Source: Thioalkalivibrio sp. AKL19
GTDB lineage: Bacteria > Pseudomonadota > Gammaproteobacteria > Ectothiorhodospirales > Ectothiorhodospiraceae
DNA: 64,000 bases
Assembly: GCF_000420165.1 (NCBI RefSeq)
Contig: NZ_ATUK01000015.1
Coordinates: 113,707 to 177,706, forward strand
Direction of reading: 5' to 3'
Shown: positions 1-10,797 of the stretch, one piece after another
Layout of the letters: the number at the start of each line of letters is the position of its first letter
Numbering within the stretch: position 1 is the first letter of the stretch
Program-made: the position numbers and the translations under genes
The notes under the pieces: model-generated
What the model was told of the DNA's origin: nothing
The model's input: the letters and a program-made list of their open reading frames with translations, nothing else
The model's database searches: none

Positions 1-2953
<2,953 letters not shown>

Positions 2954-2966
2954 GGCCCCGGCGGGG

Positions 2967-3269
2967 TCAGGCGTGGCCGACGGTGGTGTCGGTGGTGGCG
3001 TGGAAATAGTCGCTGTCGCGCGCCAGCTCGTCGATCAGCTCGTGCAGCATGGCCAGACGGCTCTCGGCATCCGCGAACGGGGCGCAGTCCTGGCACAACG
3101 GATCGCCGCAGGGCTGGCGGCTGTACAGCCAGAAATGCACGGCACCGGCCAGCAGGCCGTCGGCAACGTCGCCGGTCTCGTCGGCCTGGCCGTCGTCGGC
3201 CAGGCGGTTGGCCAGCTCGATCAGGTGCTGGGCGGCGTTGTTGTAGGTCTGGTCGGCGGTGTCGTTCAT
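2967..3269 (-). CDS. Small acidic conserved-looking hypothetical protein with a Cys cluster
   Basis: This 100-residue protein has no family I can name. It is helical and acidic. A central C-x4-C-x2-C segment (CGDPLCQDC) could bind a metal, and the N-terminal half alternates Asn/Ala/Leu as in a helical hairpin. The ATG start at 3269 gives a compact frame ending 13 bp before the lhr start on the same strand, so it reads as the first gene of a two-gene unit with the helicase. There is no signal peptide or membrane segment. A real gene is likely because of the tight spacing and ordinary composition. Function is unknown; a helicase accessory role would be guesswork. Confidence 0.65.
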   Translation of the reverse strand: MNDTADQTYNNAAQHLIELANRLADDGQADETGDVADGLLAGAVHFWLYSRQPCGDPLCQDCAPFADAESRLAMLHELIDELARDSDYFHATTDTTVGHA

Positions 3270-3330
3270 GGGATCTCGAAATCGGTTTACGGCAAGCCGC
3301 GATCATTCGACCGCGGGCAAACCCCGCAGT

Positions 3331-4542
3331 TTACCGCGTCTGCCCGATATTCCGAAGAAACAGGGGAATATGGCGCTCCTCCGGGGACAGCCCGCCGTGG
3401 GCGCCGACGAAGAACGGGCCCTCGTCGTCCGCCGGCGGGTCCACCAGGTAGGCGTCCTCGGCGGGCAGCAGCAGGTAGTCGCCCGCCCGCGCGCGCAGTT
3501 CGGGATGTTCCGGGCCGTGGCCCAGAGTTCGGTCCTGCGCGCCGGGTTCCAGCCAGTCGGCGGCGGGTACCACGGCGACGTCATCGCCAAATGCGGCGTG
3601 CAGGGCGGCGAGGAAGTCTGCGTCACGTCCCTCGCGCACGTGGGCGAGGGCGGCGCGGGGTTCGCCGGTCAGGCGGTGGCGCAGACAGGCCTGGACCGCC
3701 GGGTGCTCGCGCAGGTCCAGCCGGCGCTCCATGGTACGCATGCCGTGGTCGGCGGTGGTCAGGAACACGCTCTCCGGGCGCTGGATCTGCGCGCAGGTCG
3801 CGGTATAGGCCAGGTCCAGCTGTTTCAGATGGCGCTCCACCTCCGGGCTCTCCGGGCCGTATTCGTGGCCCAGGTGGTCCAGCTCCGACCAGTACACGTA
3901 GGTGAAATGCGGCCCCGGTGTCGCGTTCACGTGCGCGGCCACCCGCGCCGGCAGCTCGGACAGGTCCTCGAAGCCGATGAAGTCCGCGCCGCCATTCATC
4001 ATGCGGTTGTACGGCGTGTCGCCAATCCATTCCGGGCCGATGCAGGTCATGCCGCAGCCCAGCCGGTCGCTCAGGCGGTCGGGTTGCACGCGGCCGGTCA
4101 GTTCGCGGTAGCCGAGCGTGTTGATGCGGTCTTCGCTGTCGCGCTCCTGGCCCATGAGCACGGTCAGCGTGCGCTCGGCGGCGGACAGGCGGGTGTGCCA
4201 GCCGAGCAGGCCGTGCTGCGCCGGATGGCGGCCGGTCAGGATGCTGGTGATCGCGGTGGCCGTGGTGCTGGGGAACACGGTTTCGAGGTCGGTCACGTAG
4301 TCCGCGCCCAGCAGCGGCGTGTGGCGGCGATAGCGCGTGGCAAAGCCGTCGATCAGCCAAAGCACGATGTGGCGGTCCGCCCCCAGGTGCTCGGATGCGC
4401 CCGGCAGCGGCGGGTGGCTGGCCGCCGGGTTCAGGCTGGCCTCGATCTGGCCGAGCAGGTCCATCAGCCCGGGGGATTCCAGCCGCGCGCACAGGATGGC
4501 GTCCACGGCCGAGTGGGCCGTTGGGGTGGCAGTGACCGACAA
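3331..4542 (-). CDS. Alkaline-phosphatase superfamily protein, type I phosphodiesterase/nucleotide pyrophosphatase-like
   Basis: This is a hydrolase of the alkaline phosphatase superfamily (403 residues if the TTG at 4542 is used). The fold signature is clear: an early metal-binding Asp in LWLIDGFAT, the segment PSTTATAITSILTGRHPAQHG holding the Thr nucleophile region, then DHLGHEYG, TADHGM and a late GAHGGL metal-ligand motif. Together these resemble nucleotide pyrophosphatase/phosphodiesterases rather than PhoA. There is no signal peptide, so it is probably cytoplasmic. The start is uncertain: TTG 4542 lies only 4 bp after the bolA-like stop, and its GAGG sits too close to be a good ribosome site. 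A GTG 12 codons downstream is an alternative. It is transcribed with the bolA-like gene. The substrate is unknown. Confidence 0.8.
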   Translation of the reverse strand: MSVTATPTAHSAVDAILCARLESPGLMDLLGQIEASLNPAASHPPLPGASEHLGADRHIVLWLIDGFATRYRRHTPLLGADYVTDLETVFPSTTATAITSILTGRHPAQHGLLGWHTRLSAAERTLTVLMGQERDSEDRINTLGYRELTGRVQPDRLSDRLGCGMTCIGPEWIGDTPYNRMMNGGADFIGFEDLSELPARVAAHVNATPGPHFTYVYWSELDHLGHEYGPESPEVERHLKQLDLAYTATCAQIQRPESVFLTTADHGMRTMERRLDLREHPAVQACLRHRLTGEPRAALAHVREGRDADFLAALHAAFGDDVAVVPAADWLEPGAQDRTLGHGPEHPELRARAGDYLLLPAEDAYLVDPPADDEGPFFVGAHGGLSPEERHIPLFLRNIGQTR

Positions 4543-4546
4543 GACC

Positions 4547-4870
4547 TCAGGCCTTCGCGCCGCCGTCGCCGCCCATGCAGGGCGGGGAATCCGCGACCTT
4601 TCCGGCGCGCTCGAACCACTGGTCCGGGTCCAGGGTGTGCAGCGCCAAGGCGTGGATGCCCCCGGCCAGCTCGTCGGCCAGGGCCTGGTTCACCAGCCGG
4701 TGCCGCGCGATCAGCTTCTGGTCGCGAAAGGCCTCGGATACCACGGTCACCTTGAAGTGCGACTCCGAACCCGGCGGCACGTTGTGCATGTGGCTCTCGT
4801 TCACCACCTCCAGATGCTCGGGCGCAAAGCGTTCCTCCAGCTTCCGGCTAATGGTCTCCTGCATAGTCAT
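4547..4870 (-). CDS. bolA: BolA family protein
   Basis: This 107-residue BolA/IbaG-type protein belongs to a family that partners monothiol glutaredoxins in Fe-S cluster handling and stress-related morphology control. The class II KH-like fold is recognisable from VVNESHMHNVPPGSESHFKV, then VSEAFRDQKLIARHRLVNQAL with the conserved RHR-x-VN, and a C-terminal helix ending HALALHTLDPDQWFE. I chose the ATG at 4870 because GGAG lies about 7 bases upstream; another ATG two codons later is possible. The frame remains open further upstream to 5026, but that part has no BolA similarity. The phosphodiesterase-like gene follows directly on the same strand. Confidence 0.9.
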   Translation of the reverse strand: MTMQETISRKLEERFAPEHLEVVNESHMHNVPPGSESHFKVTVVSEAFRDQKLIARHRLVNQALADELAGGIHALALHTLDPDQWFERAGKVADSPPCMGGDGGAKA

Positions 4871-4985
4871 CGACGACTCCAGTGCTTCGAATGGTGGGTC
4901 AACCAACGTGTCCAGTCTGCCGTGTCGGCAACGCATGTCCAGATCCTCTGTGGGCCGCATGGCTGCCGTGCCCGGAAGGCCGGGA

Positions 4986-5285
4986 TTACGCGCCCGGTGC
5001 GCGGGTCTTCCAATAGTCCGGATCACGATGCAGGTGCATGATGGCGAGAATCAGAACAGCGTCCTCGTCTTCTGTGTAAAGGACTCCGTACGGAAATCGC
5101 TTCACGAACGAGCGCCGTACTTCGCCCTCGAGAACCGTCCATGCGCGCGGATAAGCGAGGGCGCGTTGCACCGCTGCAAACACTTCAACCGCAAAATCGT
5201 TCCCGAGTCCGGGCTCGATTTCTTCGTAGTACTGGACGGCTTCCGTGAGTTCTTGCTCCGCTTCCGGATGAAAGCGAAAACTCAT
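4986..5285 (-). CDS. RelE/ParE-family toxin
   Basis: This 99-residue protein has the ParE-type toxin layout: FHPEAEQELTEAVQYYEE (two N-terminal helices), then FPYGVLYTEDEDAVLILAIMH, the beta-hairpin region with the typical Y-x-(I/V)-x-Y-x-E pattern, and a final HRDPDYW near the end. Its ATG at 5285 overlaps the antitoxin stop by 4 bp (ATGA), so the two are translationally coupled. ParE toxins act on DNA gyrase and RelE toxins cleave mRNA; the sequence reads closer to ParE, but the target cannot be assigned. The 115 bp to the bolA-like start contain no gene. Confidence 0.88.
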   Translation of the reverse strand: MSFRFHPEAEQELTEAVQYYEEIEPGLGNDFAVEVFAAVQRALAYPRAWTVLEGEVRRSFVKRFPYGVLYTEDEDAVLILAIMHLHRDPDYWKTRAPGA

Positions 5286-5506
5286 CGTTCAAACCGGTGC
5301 CATATCTTCTCGAAGACCTGCTCGCCCGGAATGGCCGCGACCGTGCCAGACCGGATCTCTTCCAGGCGTTTTCGGGAGACTGCCGCCCATTTTCGGTCTA
5401 CACCCGCATCGGGCGGGTTCAGGCTGCGCAGGAGAGAATCGACTACCAGGGCGCGGTCCTCCACGGGTAGGGACTCGGCTTCGTCGATGAGGTCTTTGAT
5501 CTTCAT
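5282..5506 (-). CDS. Addiction-module antitoxin of the ParD/stability-antitoxin type
   Basis: This 74-residue protein precedes the ParE-like toxin. The segment MKIKDLIDEAESLPVEDRA followed by VVDSLLRSLNPPD and a C-terminal GEQVFEKIWHRF matches the short putative addiction-module component family, in which a helical N-terminus binds DNA or dimerises and the C-terminus wraps the toxin. GAGG eight bases before the ATG at 5506 supports this start; the longer open frame upstream lacks family similarity. It probably autoregulates the pair from the 130-bp divergent gap shared with the HAD gene, although I see no clear operator. Confidence 0.82.
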   Translation of the reverse strand: MKIKDLIDEAESLPVEDRALVVDSLLRSLNPPDAGVDRKWAAVSRKRLEEIRSGTVAAIPGEQVFEKIWHRFER

Positions 5507-5636
5507 GTCATCATCCTCGTGACATCGCTGTGGGCGATGGCCGGAGCAAGGTGTCTGCTCATACTGGCATGGTAGTGCGAGAGGGCGCCATTGTGGCCGG
5601 CATGAAGCAGGTGGTTCCCGCTCCCGGGAGGTGATG

Positions 5637-6305
5637 ATGCGACAGACACTGGCGTTCGATGTGTACGGGGCGCTGATCGATACGCAGGGGATTGCGGCGA
5701 CGCTCGAAGGCTGGATCGGCGAGCGGGCACCTGTGCTGGCGCGTGCCTGGCGCGAGAAGCAGCTGGAATACACCTTCCGGCGCGGGCTGATGGGGGCGTA
5801 TGCGGACTTCGATACCTGTACCGAGCAGGCGCTGCGCTATTGCTGCCAGGCGTTGGATATCGCGCTCGAACCGGAGCAGGAGGCGGAGTTGTTGCGGCGG
5901 TATCAAGAGCTCCCGGCGTTTGCCGATGCGGGACCGGCCCTGGATGCGCTGCGCGCGGATGGGCACCGGCTGTTTGCGTTCTCCAACGGGACGGCCGAGA
6001 CGGTCAGCGGGCTGCTGCGGAACGCCGGGCTGGCGGATCGCTTCGAGGATCTCGTCAGTGTGGACGAGATTGGCTGCTTCAAACCGGACCCGCGCGTGTA
6101 CCGGCATTTCCTGCAGCGGGCGAATGTGCTGCCCCAGCAGGCATGGCTGGTTTCAGGCAACCCCTTCGACGTGATTGGCGCGCAGGCTGCGGGTATGTGC
6201 ACGGTCTGGGTCGACCGGGCGCGGCAGGGTCTGTTCGACCCTTGGGGCGGGGATCCCACGGCCACCATCGGCAGCCTCGCTGGGCTGGCCGGGGTACTGC
6301 GTTAG
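5637..6305 (+). CDS. Haloacid dehalogenase type II-like HAD hydrolase
   Basis: This 222-residue HAD-superfamily enzyme follows the (S)-2-haloacid dehalogenase pattern. It has the nucleophile motif LAFDVYGALIDT (Asp8), FSNGTAE (motif II), FKPDPRVYRHF with the motif III Lys, and SGNPFDVIGAQAAGM (motif IV). The cap region lies at about residues 20-100. Three consecutive start codons (GTG 5631, ATG 5634, ATG 5637) exist; GGGAGG at 5626-5631 is best spaced for ATG 5637. Family members hydrolyse 2-haloalkanoates or phosphate esters, so the actual substrate is open. It is divergent from the toxin-antitoxin pair. The 100 bp to the next gene show no gene. Confidence 0.85.
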   Translation: MRQTLAFDVYGALIDTQGIAATLEGWIGERAPVLARAWREKQLEYTFRRGLMGAYADFDTCTEQALRYCCQALDIALEPEQEAELLRRYQELPAFADAGPALDALRADGHRLFAFSNGTAETVSGLLRNAGLADRFEDLVSVDEIGCFKPDPRVYRHFLQRANVLPQQAWLVSGNPFDVIGAQAAGMCTVWVDRARQGLFDPWGGDPTATIGSLAGLAGVLR

Positions 6306-6408
6306 TCTCGATGCATGGATGATTGGAAGTGGCGATCCGGTTTAGCCTTGTCTTCAGGATTGATCCATACACGGCCCGGCAGCCTCCGCCGTCGCGAGGT
6401 ATCCATTC

Positions 6409-7380
6409 ATGAAGAAATCCGGTACGAACCCACCGCGCGAGGATGAAATGAACGCGATCGTCGCGGCGATCGAACAGTCCCTGGCGCAGGACTCCCCTGG
6501 TGACCGAGCCGAAAGGGATGCGGTAGTGGCCGCTGCCGTCGCCGAGGTGAATGCCCGGCCGCTGGACGACTTCGCGGGCTTGTCGCCCGAGCAGATGGGG
6601 GCACTCCTTTATTCACCGTTCGAGCACCCGGAGCTGGTGAGTTTTGCCGAGGGTGTAGCGGAATGTCCGACCACCGTGATGAGTGTGCTGTTCCGCGTGT
6701 TGGCGGATACCATTCGTGCAGAGGGCGGCATCCCGTTGACTCCAAAAGGCAATCTTCCGCTTCGAGTCGTGGCAGATGCGTGGGCCGCGGTGGAAGCCGC
6801 GGGGCTGGAACCGGAGTGGCACCCCGGGTCGCGGCGCAAGGAGGATGATTTCCCGGAACTGCATGTGACCCGGTTGCTGGTGCAGATGAGCGGGCTTGGG
6901 CGGAAATACCGCGGGCGGCTGCAACTGACCCGCTCGACGCAACAGAAAATCGAGCGCGGGGATTGGGCGTCAATCTTTCGCGAACTGCTGCGCTGGCATA
7001 CCCGCGAGTTCAACTGGGCCTACCAGGACGGGTATCCGCCCCTGCCGACTGTCCAGCAGGGGGCGCTGTTTTCTCTGTATCTGCTTGCACGTTTTGGCGA
7101 TGAGTGGCGCCCCGTATCGTTCTACATCGATGCCTTCGAGCGGGCCTTCCCGGTGGCGCTGGACGAGGCGGACGAATACGACGGCCCCTTCAGCGCGCAG
7201 GAGGTGCTGCGTAATGTCTGGCCCCTTCGGACCTTTATGCGGTTTGCTCACCCCTTCGGCCTGATCGAAGAACGCGACGATCCGGACGAGCCCGATTCCC
7301 TGCTGGCATTCGAGCGAACCCGAGAGGTCCGCAAGAGTGCATTTTATGATCAGGCCGTGACCTGGAAAGTCCCAGGTTGA
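6409..7380 (+). CDS. Uncharacterised protein with a possible winged-helix region
   Basis: This 323-residue soluble protein belongs to no family I can name with certainty. Residues about 105-190 contain PLTPKGNLPLRVVADAW, then DDFPELHVTRLLVQMSGLG and RGRLQLTRSTQ. That pattern (plant a residue block after GNLP, then a Leu-rich helix and a wing ending in RL-x-LT) resembles a winged-helix module I associate from memory with the C-terminal part of pRiA4b ORF-3-like proteins. The C-terminal part has a Trp/Tyr-rich helical region (EFNWAYQDGYPPLPT). No signal peptide is present. The next gene starts 41 bp downstream and encodes another winged-helix protein, so the two probably form a unit. Codon use looks a little less GC-extreme than in the core genes. 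Confidence 0.7.
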   Translation: MKKSGTNPPREDEMNAIVAAIEQSLAQDSPGDRAERDAVVAAAVAEVNARPLDDFAGLSPEQMGALLYSPFEHPELVSFAEGVAECPTTVMSVLFRVLADTIRAEGGIPLTPKGNLPLRVVADAWAAVEAAGLEPEWHPGSRRKEDDFPELHVTRLLVQMSGLGRKYRGRLQLTRSTQQKIERGDWASIFRELLRWHTREFNWAYQDGYPPLPTVQQGALFSLYLLARFGDEWRPVSFYIDAFERAFPVALDEADEYDGPFSAQEVLRNVWPLRTFMRFAHPFGLIEERDDPDEPDSLLAFERTREVRKSAFYDQAVTWKVPG

Positions 7381-7421
7381 GGTCAATGGGGAAACGGGGT
7401 GTTTCTGGAGGTTGAGGCGAC

Positions 7422-8012
7422 ATGAGCCGTTCCCGTCATCGCGTCTCCTTGCAACTGCGTCCTTGCTCGGACGACCTCTCGGACGAGGAGTTGCGCGCCA
7501 TCCTCCGCGCGGCGGACGACCTGATCATGTCCGGTGGGCGGAACCTGCTGGCCAAGGTGTTGAAGGGATCACGGGCGAAGAAGGTCCTGGAACTCGGCCT
7601 GGATGACAACCCTGCGCATGGTTTCTACCGCTCCCTTTCCGAAGACGAGACCCTCGCGCGGATCGATCGGGCCATCGTGGGTGGCTGGCTGGCGATCGAG
7701 TACGACGGTCGCTTGCCTTTGCTGGTGTTCACGGACCGAGGCTGGGCCATCGAGCGGGAGGTTCGCGCGCGGGAGCTGTTCGATCAGATGGCCGAGAACG
7801 CCCGGCGTGGCCCGCCGTTCGAGGTGGAGATGCTGCGCGATCGCAACCGGTCGATGATCTGGCGCTTGCTGGATCTCGTCGAGGCCTCACATGATCCCGA
7901 CTTCATCGCGTTGTTGCAGGCCTGGGGGGAGATCGACTACCGCAAAGTTCGTCAGCGCATTCGTTCGGTCATCGCGCAGCTCCAGGCAGCGAGAACGGCT
8001 GGATCCGAGTAG
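7422..8012 (+). CDS. RQC-like winged-helix DNA-binding protein (RQC-minor type)
   Basis: This 196-residue protein carries a region similar to the RQC winged helix of RecQ helicases but has no helicase domain. Residues about 30-110 read RNLLAKVLKGSRAKKVLELG, DNPAHGFYRSLSEDE, then a helix plus GWLAIEYDGRLPLLVFTDRGW. This is the RQC order of helix, LKGS turn, glycine-rich stretch, recognition helix and wing. The remainder (110-196) is helical and charged and unassigned. Such stand-alone RQC proteins are known as RQC-minor DNA-binding proteins; that naming is from memory. ATG 7422 has a GGAGG-type site upstream. It follows the 323-residue gene by 41 bp and probably shares its transcript. Confidence 0.75.
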   Translation: MSRSRHRVSLQLRPCSDDLSDEELRAILRAADDLIMSGGRNLLAKVLKGSRAKKVLELGLDDNPAHGFYRSLSEDETLARIDRAIVGGWLAIEYDGRLPLLVFTDRGWAIEREVRARELFDQMAENARRGPPFEVEMLRDRNRSMIWRLLDLVEASHDPDFIALLQAWGEIDYRKVRQRIRSVIAQLQAARTAGSE

Positions 8013-8091
8013 CCTTTTTCTCGGTGCTTGCCGTCACTCCATGCGTGGCCGTGGAGTACGATGGAGATCGGGCAGCCGCCGGGAGAGGAGT

Positions 8092-9261
8092 GTGAGCCAG
8101 CAGGTCAAGCAACGGGTCGCGCCCGCAGTGGAATCGCCCCTGATTCGTGCGGCCACGCTGGAGGATCTGGAGGCGCTTGTGGCGCTGGAACAGGCGGCGT
8201 TCGAGGTCGATCGCATCTCGCGGCGGCAGTTTCGCTACCTGCTGACGCGCGGGCATGCCGCTACGCTGGTGGCAGAGGGCACGGCTGGTGAGGGCCTGCT
8301 TGGCTATGTGATGCTATTGTTCAGCCGGGGCACGTCGCTTGCGCGGCTGTACTCCATCGCGGTCAGCGCGCGGGCGCGCGGGCAAGGGCTCGGGCGGCGC
8401 CTGGTGGAGGCGGCGGAGGAGGTGACGCGGGATCATGGCCGGACCGATCTGCGCCTGGAGGTGCGGCGTGACAACGCGGCCAGTCAGGCGTTGTTCCGTG
8501 GGCTGGGGTATCGCGACTTCGGCACCATCGACGACTACTACGAAGACCATATGGATGCGCTGCGGCTGCAAAAGTCGCTGGCGCCCGGTCCCGATCCGGC
8601 GCTGGTGCGCGCACCGTACTACGCGCAGACGCTGGAGTTCACCTGCGGCCCGGCCGCGCTGATGATGGCGATGCGCGCCATCGACCCGGACCTGAAGCTG
8701 GACCGGCGCCTGGAACTGCGCCTGTGGCGTGACGCCACTACCATCTTCATGACCTCCGGCCACGGCGGTTGCGGGCCCTACGGGCTGGCATTGGCGGCCG
8801 CCCATCGCGGGTTCGAGGTGGAGCTGCTGGTGCGCGATCGCGGCGTGGCGTTCGCGGATTCGGTGCGCAGTGCGGAGAAGAAGCAGGTCATGCAGCTGGT
8901 GCAGGAAGAGATGATCGAGGAGCTGGAACAACTCGGCGTGCCCGTGGTGCACGGTCCGGTGAACGTGGCCAAACTGGAGGCACGCTCTGCCGAGGGTGGG
9001 GTGCCGGTCGTACTGATCAGCAGCGTGCGACTGTATGCCGAACGCTTCCCGCACTGGGTGACGGTGACCGGGTTCGACGAGCGCTTTGTCTACGTGCACG
9101 ACCCGTTCGTGGACGCCGAGCAGGGCGAGCGCGCGCTGGATTCGGTCAACATGCCGATCGCCCGCGCAGACTTCGAGCGCATGGCGCGCTATGGGCGCGC
9201 GGGGTTGCAGGCGGCGGTGATCGTCGGCCCCCGCAAGACGCCAGGGGTGGCGCATGCCTGA
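8092..9261 (+). CDS. GNAT acetyltransferase fused to a papain-like (C39-type) peptidase
   Basis: This 389-residue two-domain protein starts at GTG 8092, preceded by GAGAGGAG. The N-terminal GNAT domain (about 18-160) shows LYSIAVSARARGQGLG, with the acetyl-CoA loop at residues 94-101, and NAASQALFRGLGY. The C-terminal domain (about 175-380) is papain-like: Cys185 in EFTCGPAAL, His321 in FPHWVTVTGF and Asp337 in VYVHDPF form a plausible catalytic triad. It overlaps the next gene by 8 bp. Fusions of this kind next to RLAN-type RimK ligases were described computationally by Iyer, Aravind and colleagues as peptide-modification or metabolite systems; the substrate is not known. The acetyltransferase fold may act as an aminoacyl transferase rather than use acetyl-CoA. 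Confidence 0.88.
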   Translation: MSQQVKQRVAPAVESPLIRAATLEDLEALVALEQAAFEVDRISRRQFRYLLTRGHAATLVAEGTAGEGLLGYVMLLFSRGTSLARLYSIAVSARARGQGLGRRLVEAAEEVTRDHGRTDLRLEVRRDNAASQALFRGLGYRDFGTIDDYYEDHMDALRLQKSLAPGPDPALVRAPYYAQTLEFTCGPAALMMAMRAIDPDLKLDRRLELRLWRDATTIFMTSGHGGCGPYGLALAAAHRGFEVELLVRDRGVAFADSVRSAEKKQVMQLVQEEMIEELEQLGVPVVHGPVNVAKLEARSAEGGVPVVLISSVRLYAERFPHWVTVTGFDERFVYVHDPFVDAEQGERALDSVNMPIARADFERMARYGRAGLQAAVIVGPRKTPGVAHA

Positions 9262-10738
9262 GCACCGTATCCTGGTCGAGCGCCGGGCGGACTGGAAGCC
9301 GCACTTCCCCGACCTGCCGGTGATGGCGATCGACGACTACCTGCGCGGCCCGGCGGTCGACGACCCCACCACCCTGCGGGTGATCAACCTGTGCCGCAGC
9401 CAGCGCTACCTGTCGGCCGGCTACTACGGCTCGCTGCTGGCGGAGGCGCGCGGGCATCGCGTGATCCCCAGCGTGCGCACCCTGCAGGACCTGTCGCGCA
9501 AGTCGATCTACAGCCTGGATACCGAGGAGCTGGACGAGCGCGTCGCGCGCGTCCTCGGGCGCAGCCGCCAGGGCGTGCAACCCGAGCGCCTGGAACTGAC
9601 TGTGCTGTTCGGCCAGTGCGACGAGCCGGCGCTGCAGGAGATCGCCGGGCAGCTGTTCGCCCTGTTCCCCGCGCCGATGTTCCGGGTGGAGTTCCGTCTG
9701 CAGGGGCGCTGGCAGATTCACGCCCTGCGCCCGTTCGCGCTGAACGCGCTCGAGCCCGAGCAGGAGCCGTCCTTCTTCGCCGCGCTGGAGCGCTACCTCT
9801 CCAAACCCTGGCGACGCCGCCGCGGGGCACGCAGCGCGCGCTACGAGCTGGCCATCCTGCACAACCCGGACGAGGCCCTGGCCCCGTCCACGCCGGCCAC
9901 ACTCAAGCGTTTCGCCCGCGCCGGACAGGAGCAGGGGATGGATGTCGAGCTGATCCAGGCGCGCGACCTGCCCCGGCTGGCGGAGTTCGATGCCCTGTTC
10001 ATTCGCGAGACCACGGCGATCGACCACTACACCTATCGTTTCGCGCGCAAGGCCGAGGCCGAGGGCATGGTGGTGATCGACGACGCCGACTCCATCCTGC
10101 GCTGCACCAACAAGGTCTACCTGGCCGAGCGCCTGGCTGCTCATCGCGTGCCCACGCCGAAGACGGTGATCCTCAACCGCGAGACCATCCTGCGCGCCGA
10201 GGAATCGATCGGCTATCCCGTAGTGCTCAAGATCCCGGACGGCAGCTTTTCGCGCGGCGTATTCAAGGCGAACGACCGCGGCGAGCTGGAATCCATCGCT
10301 CGGCGCCTGCTCAAGGAGAGCGATCTGATCCTCGCCCAGGAGTTCGTCTACACCGAGTTCGACTGGCGCATCGGCGTGCTCAACCGCCAGCCGCTGTACG
10401 CCTCGCAATACCTGATGTCGCGCAAACACTGGCAGATCGTCAACCACGACGCCAAGGGCGGCGCGCGCGAGGGCGGCTTTCGCACCCAGGCCCTGGCCGA
10501 CGTGCCCGCGGCGGTGGTCAAGACCGCCGTCAAGGCCGCCAACCTGATCGGCGACGGCCTCTACGGCGTCGACCTCAAGCAGACCCCGCGCGGCGTGATG
10601 GTGATCGAGGTCAACGACAACCCCAACCTCGACGCCGGCATCGAGGACAAGGTCCTCGGCGAAGCCCTCTACACCACCCTGATGCAGGACTTCGTCCGCC
10701 GCCTCGACGCCGCCCGCCGCCACCGCGCCGCACCCTGA
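9254..10738 (+). CDS. RimK-type ATP-grasp ligase with N-terminal RLAN domain
   Basis: This 494-residue amidoligase contains an N-terminal RLAN-like region (about 1-185; it begins HRILVERRADWKPHFPDLP and includes INLCRSQRYLSAGYYGSLLA). The C-terminal half is a RimK-like ATP-grasp domain: VVIDDADSILRCTNKVYLAE, the phosphate loop IPDGSFSRGVFK, LAQEFVYTEFDWRIGVLN and the metal-binding VIEVNDNPNLDAGIED near the end. Enzymes of this fold form amide bonds between a carboxylate (via acyl phosphate) and an amine. The ATG lies inside the end of the GNAT-peptidase gene, implying coupled translation. It is convergent with the gcvR-like gene. The acceptor could be a peptide, protein terminus or small amine; none is encoded visibly nearby. 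Confidence 0.88.
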   Translation: MPEHRILVERRADWKPHFPDLPVMAIDDYLRGPAVDDPTTLRVINLCRSQRYLSAGYYGSLLAEARGHRVIPSVRTLQDLSRKSIYSLDTEELDERVARVLGRSRQGVQPERLELTVLFGQCDEPALQEIAGQLFALFPAPMFRVEFRLQGRWQIHALRPFALNALEPEQEPSFFAALERYLSKPWRRRRGARSARYELAILHNPDEALAPSTPATLKRFARAGQEQGMDVELIQARDLPRLAEFDALFIRETTAIDHYTYRFARKAEAEGMVVIDDADSILRCTNKVYLAERLAAHRVPTPKTVILNRETILRAEESIGYPVVLKIPDGSFSRGVFKANDRGELESIARRLLKESDLILAQEFVYTEFDWRIGVLNRQPLYASQYLMSRKHWQIVNHDAKGGAREGGFRTQALADVPAAVVKTAVKAANLIGDGLYGVDLKQTPRGVMVIEVNDNPNLDAGIEDKVLGEALYTTLMQDFVRRLDAARRHRAAP

Positions 10739-10797
10739 CGAGGCTTTCCGGCGCGCTCGTTGCGGGCGAGGGGTGTCGAGGTTGTTCGGGTTCCAGG

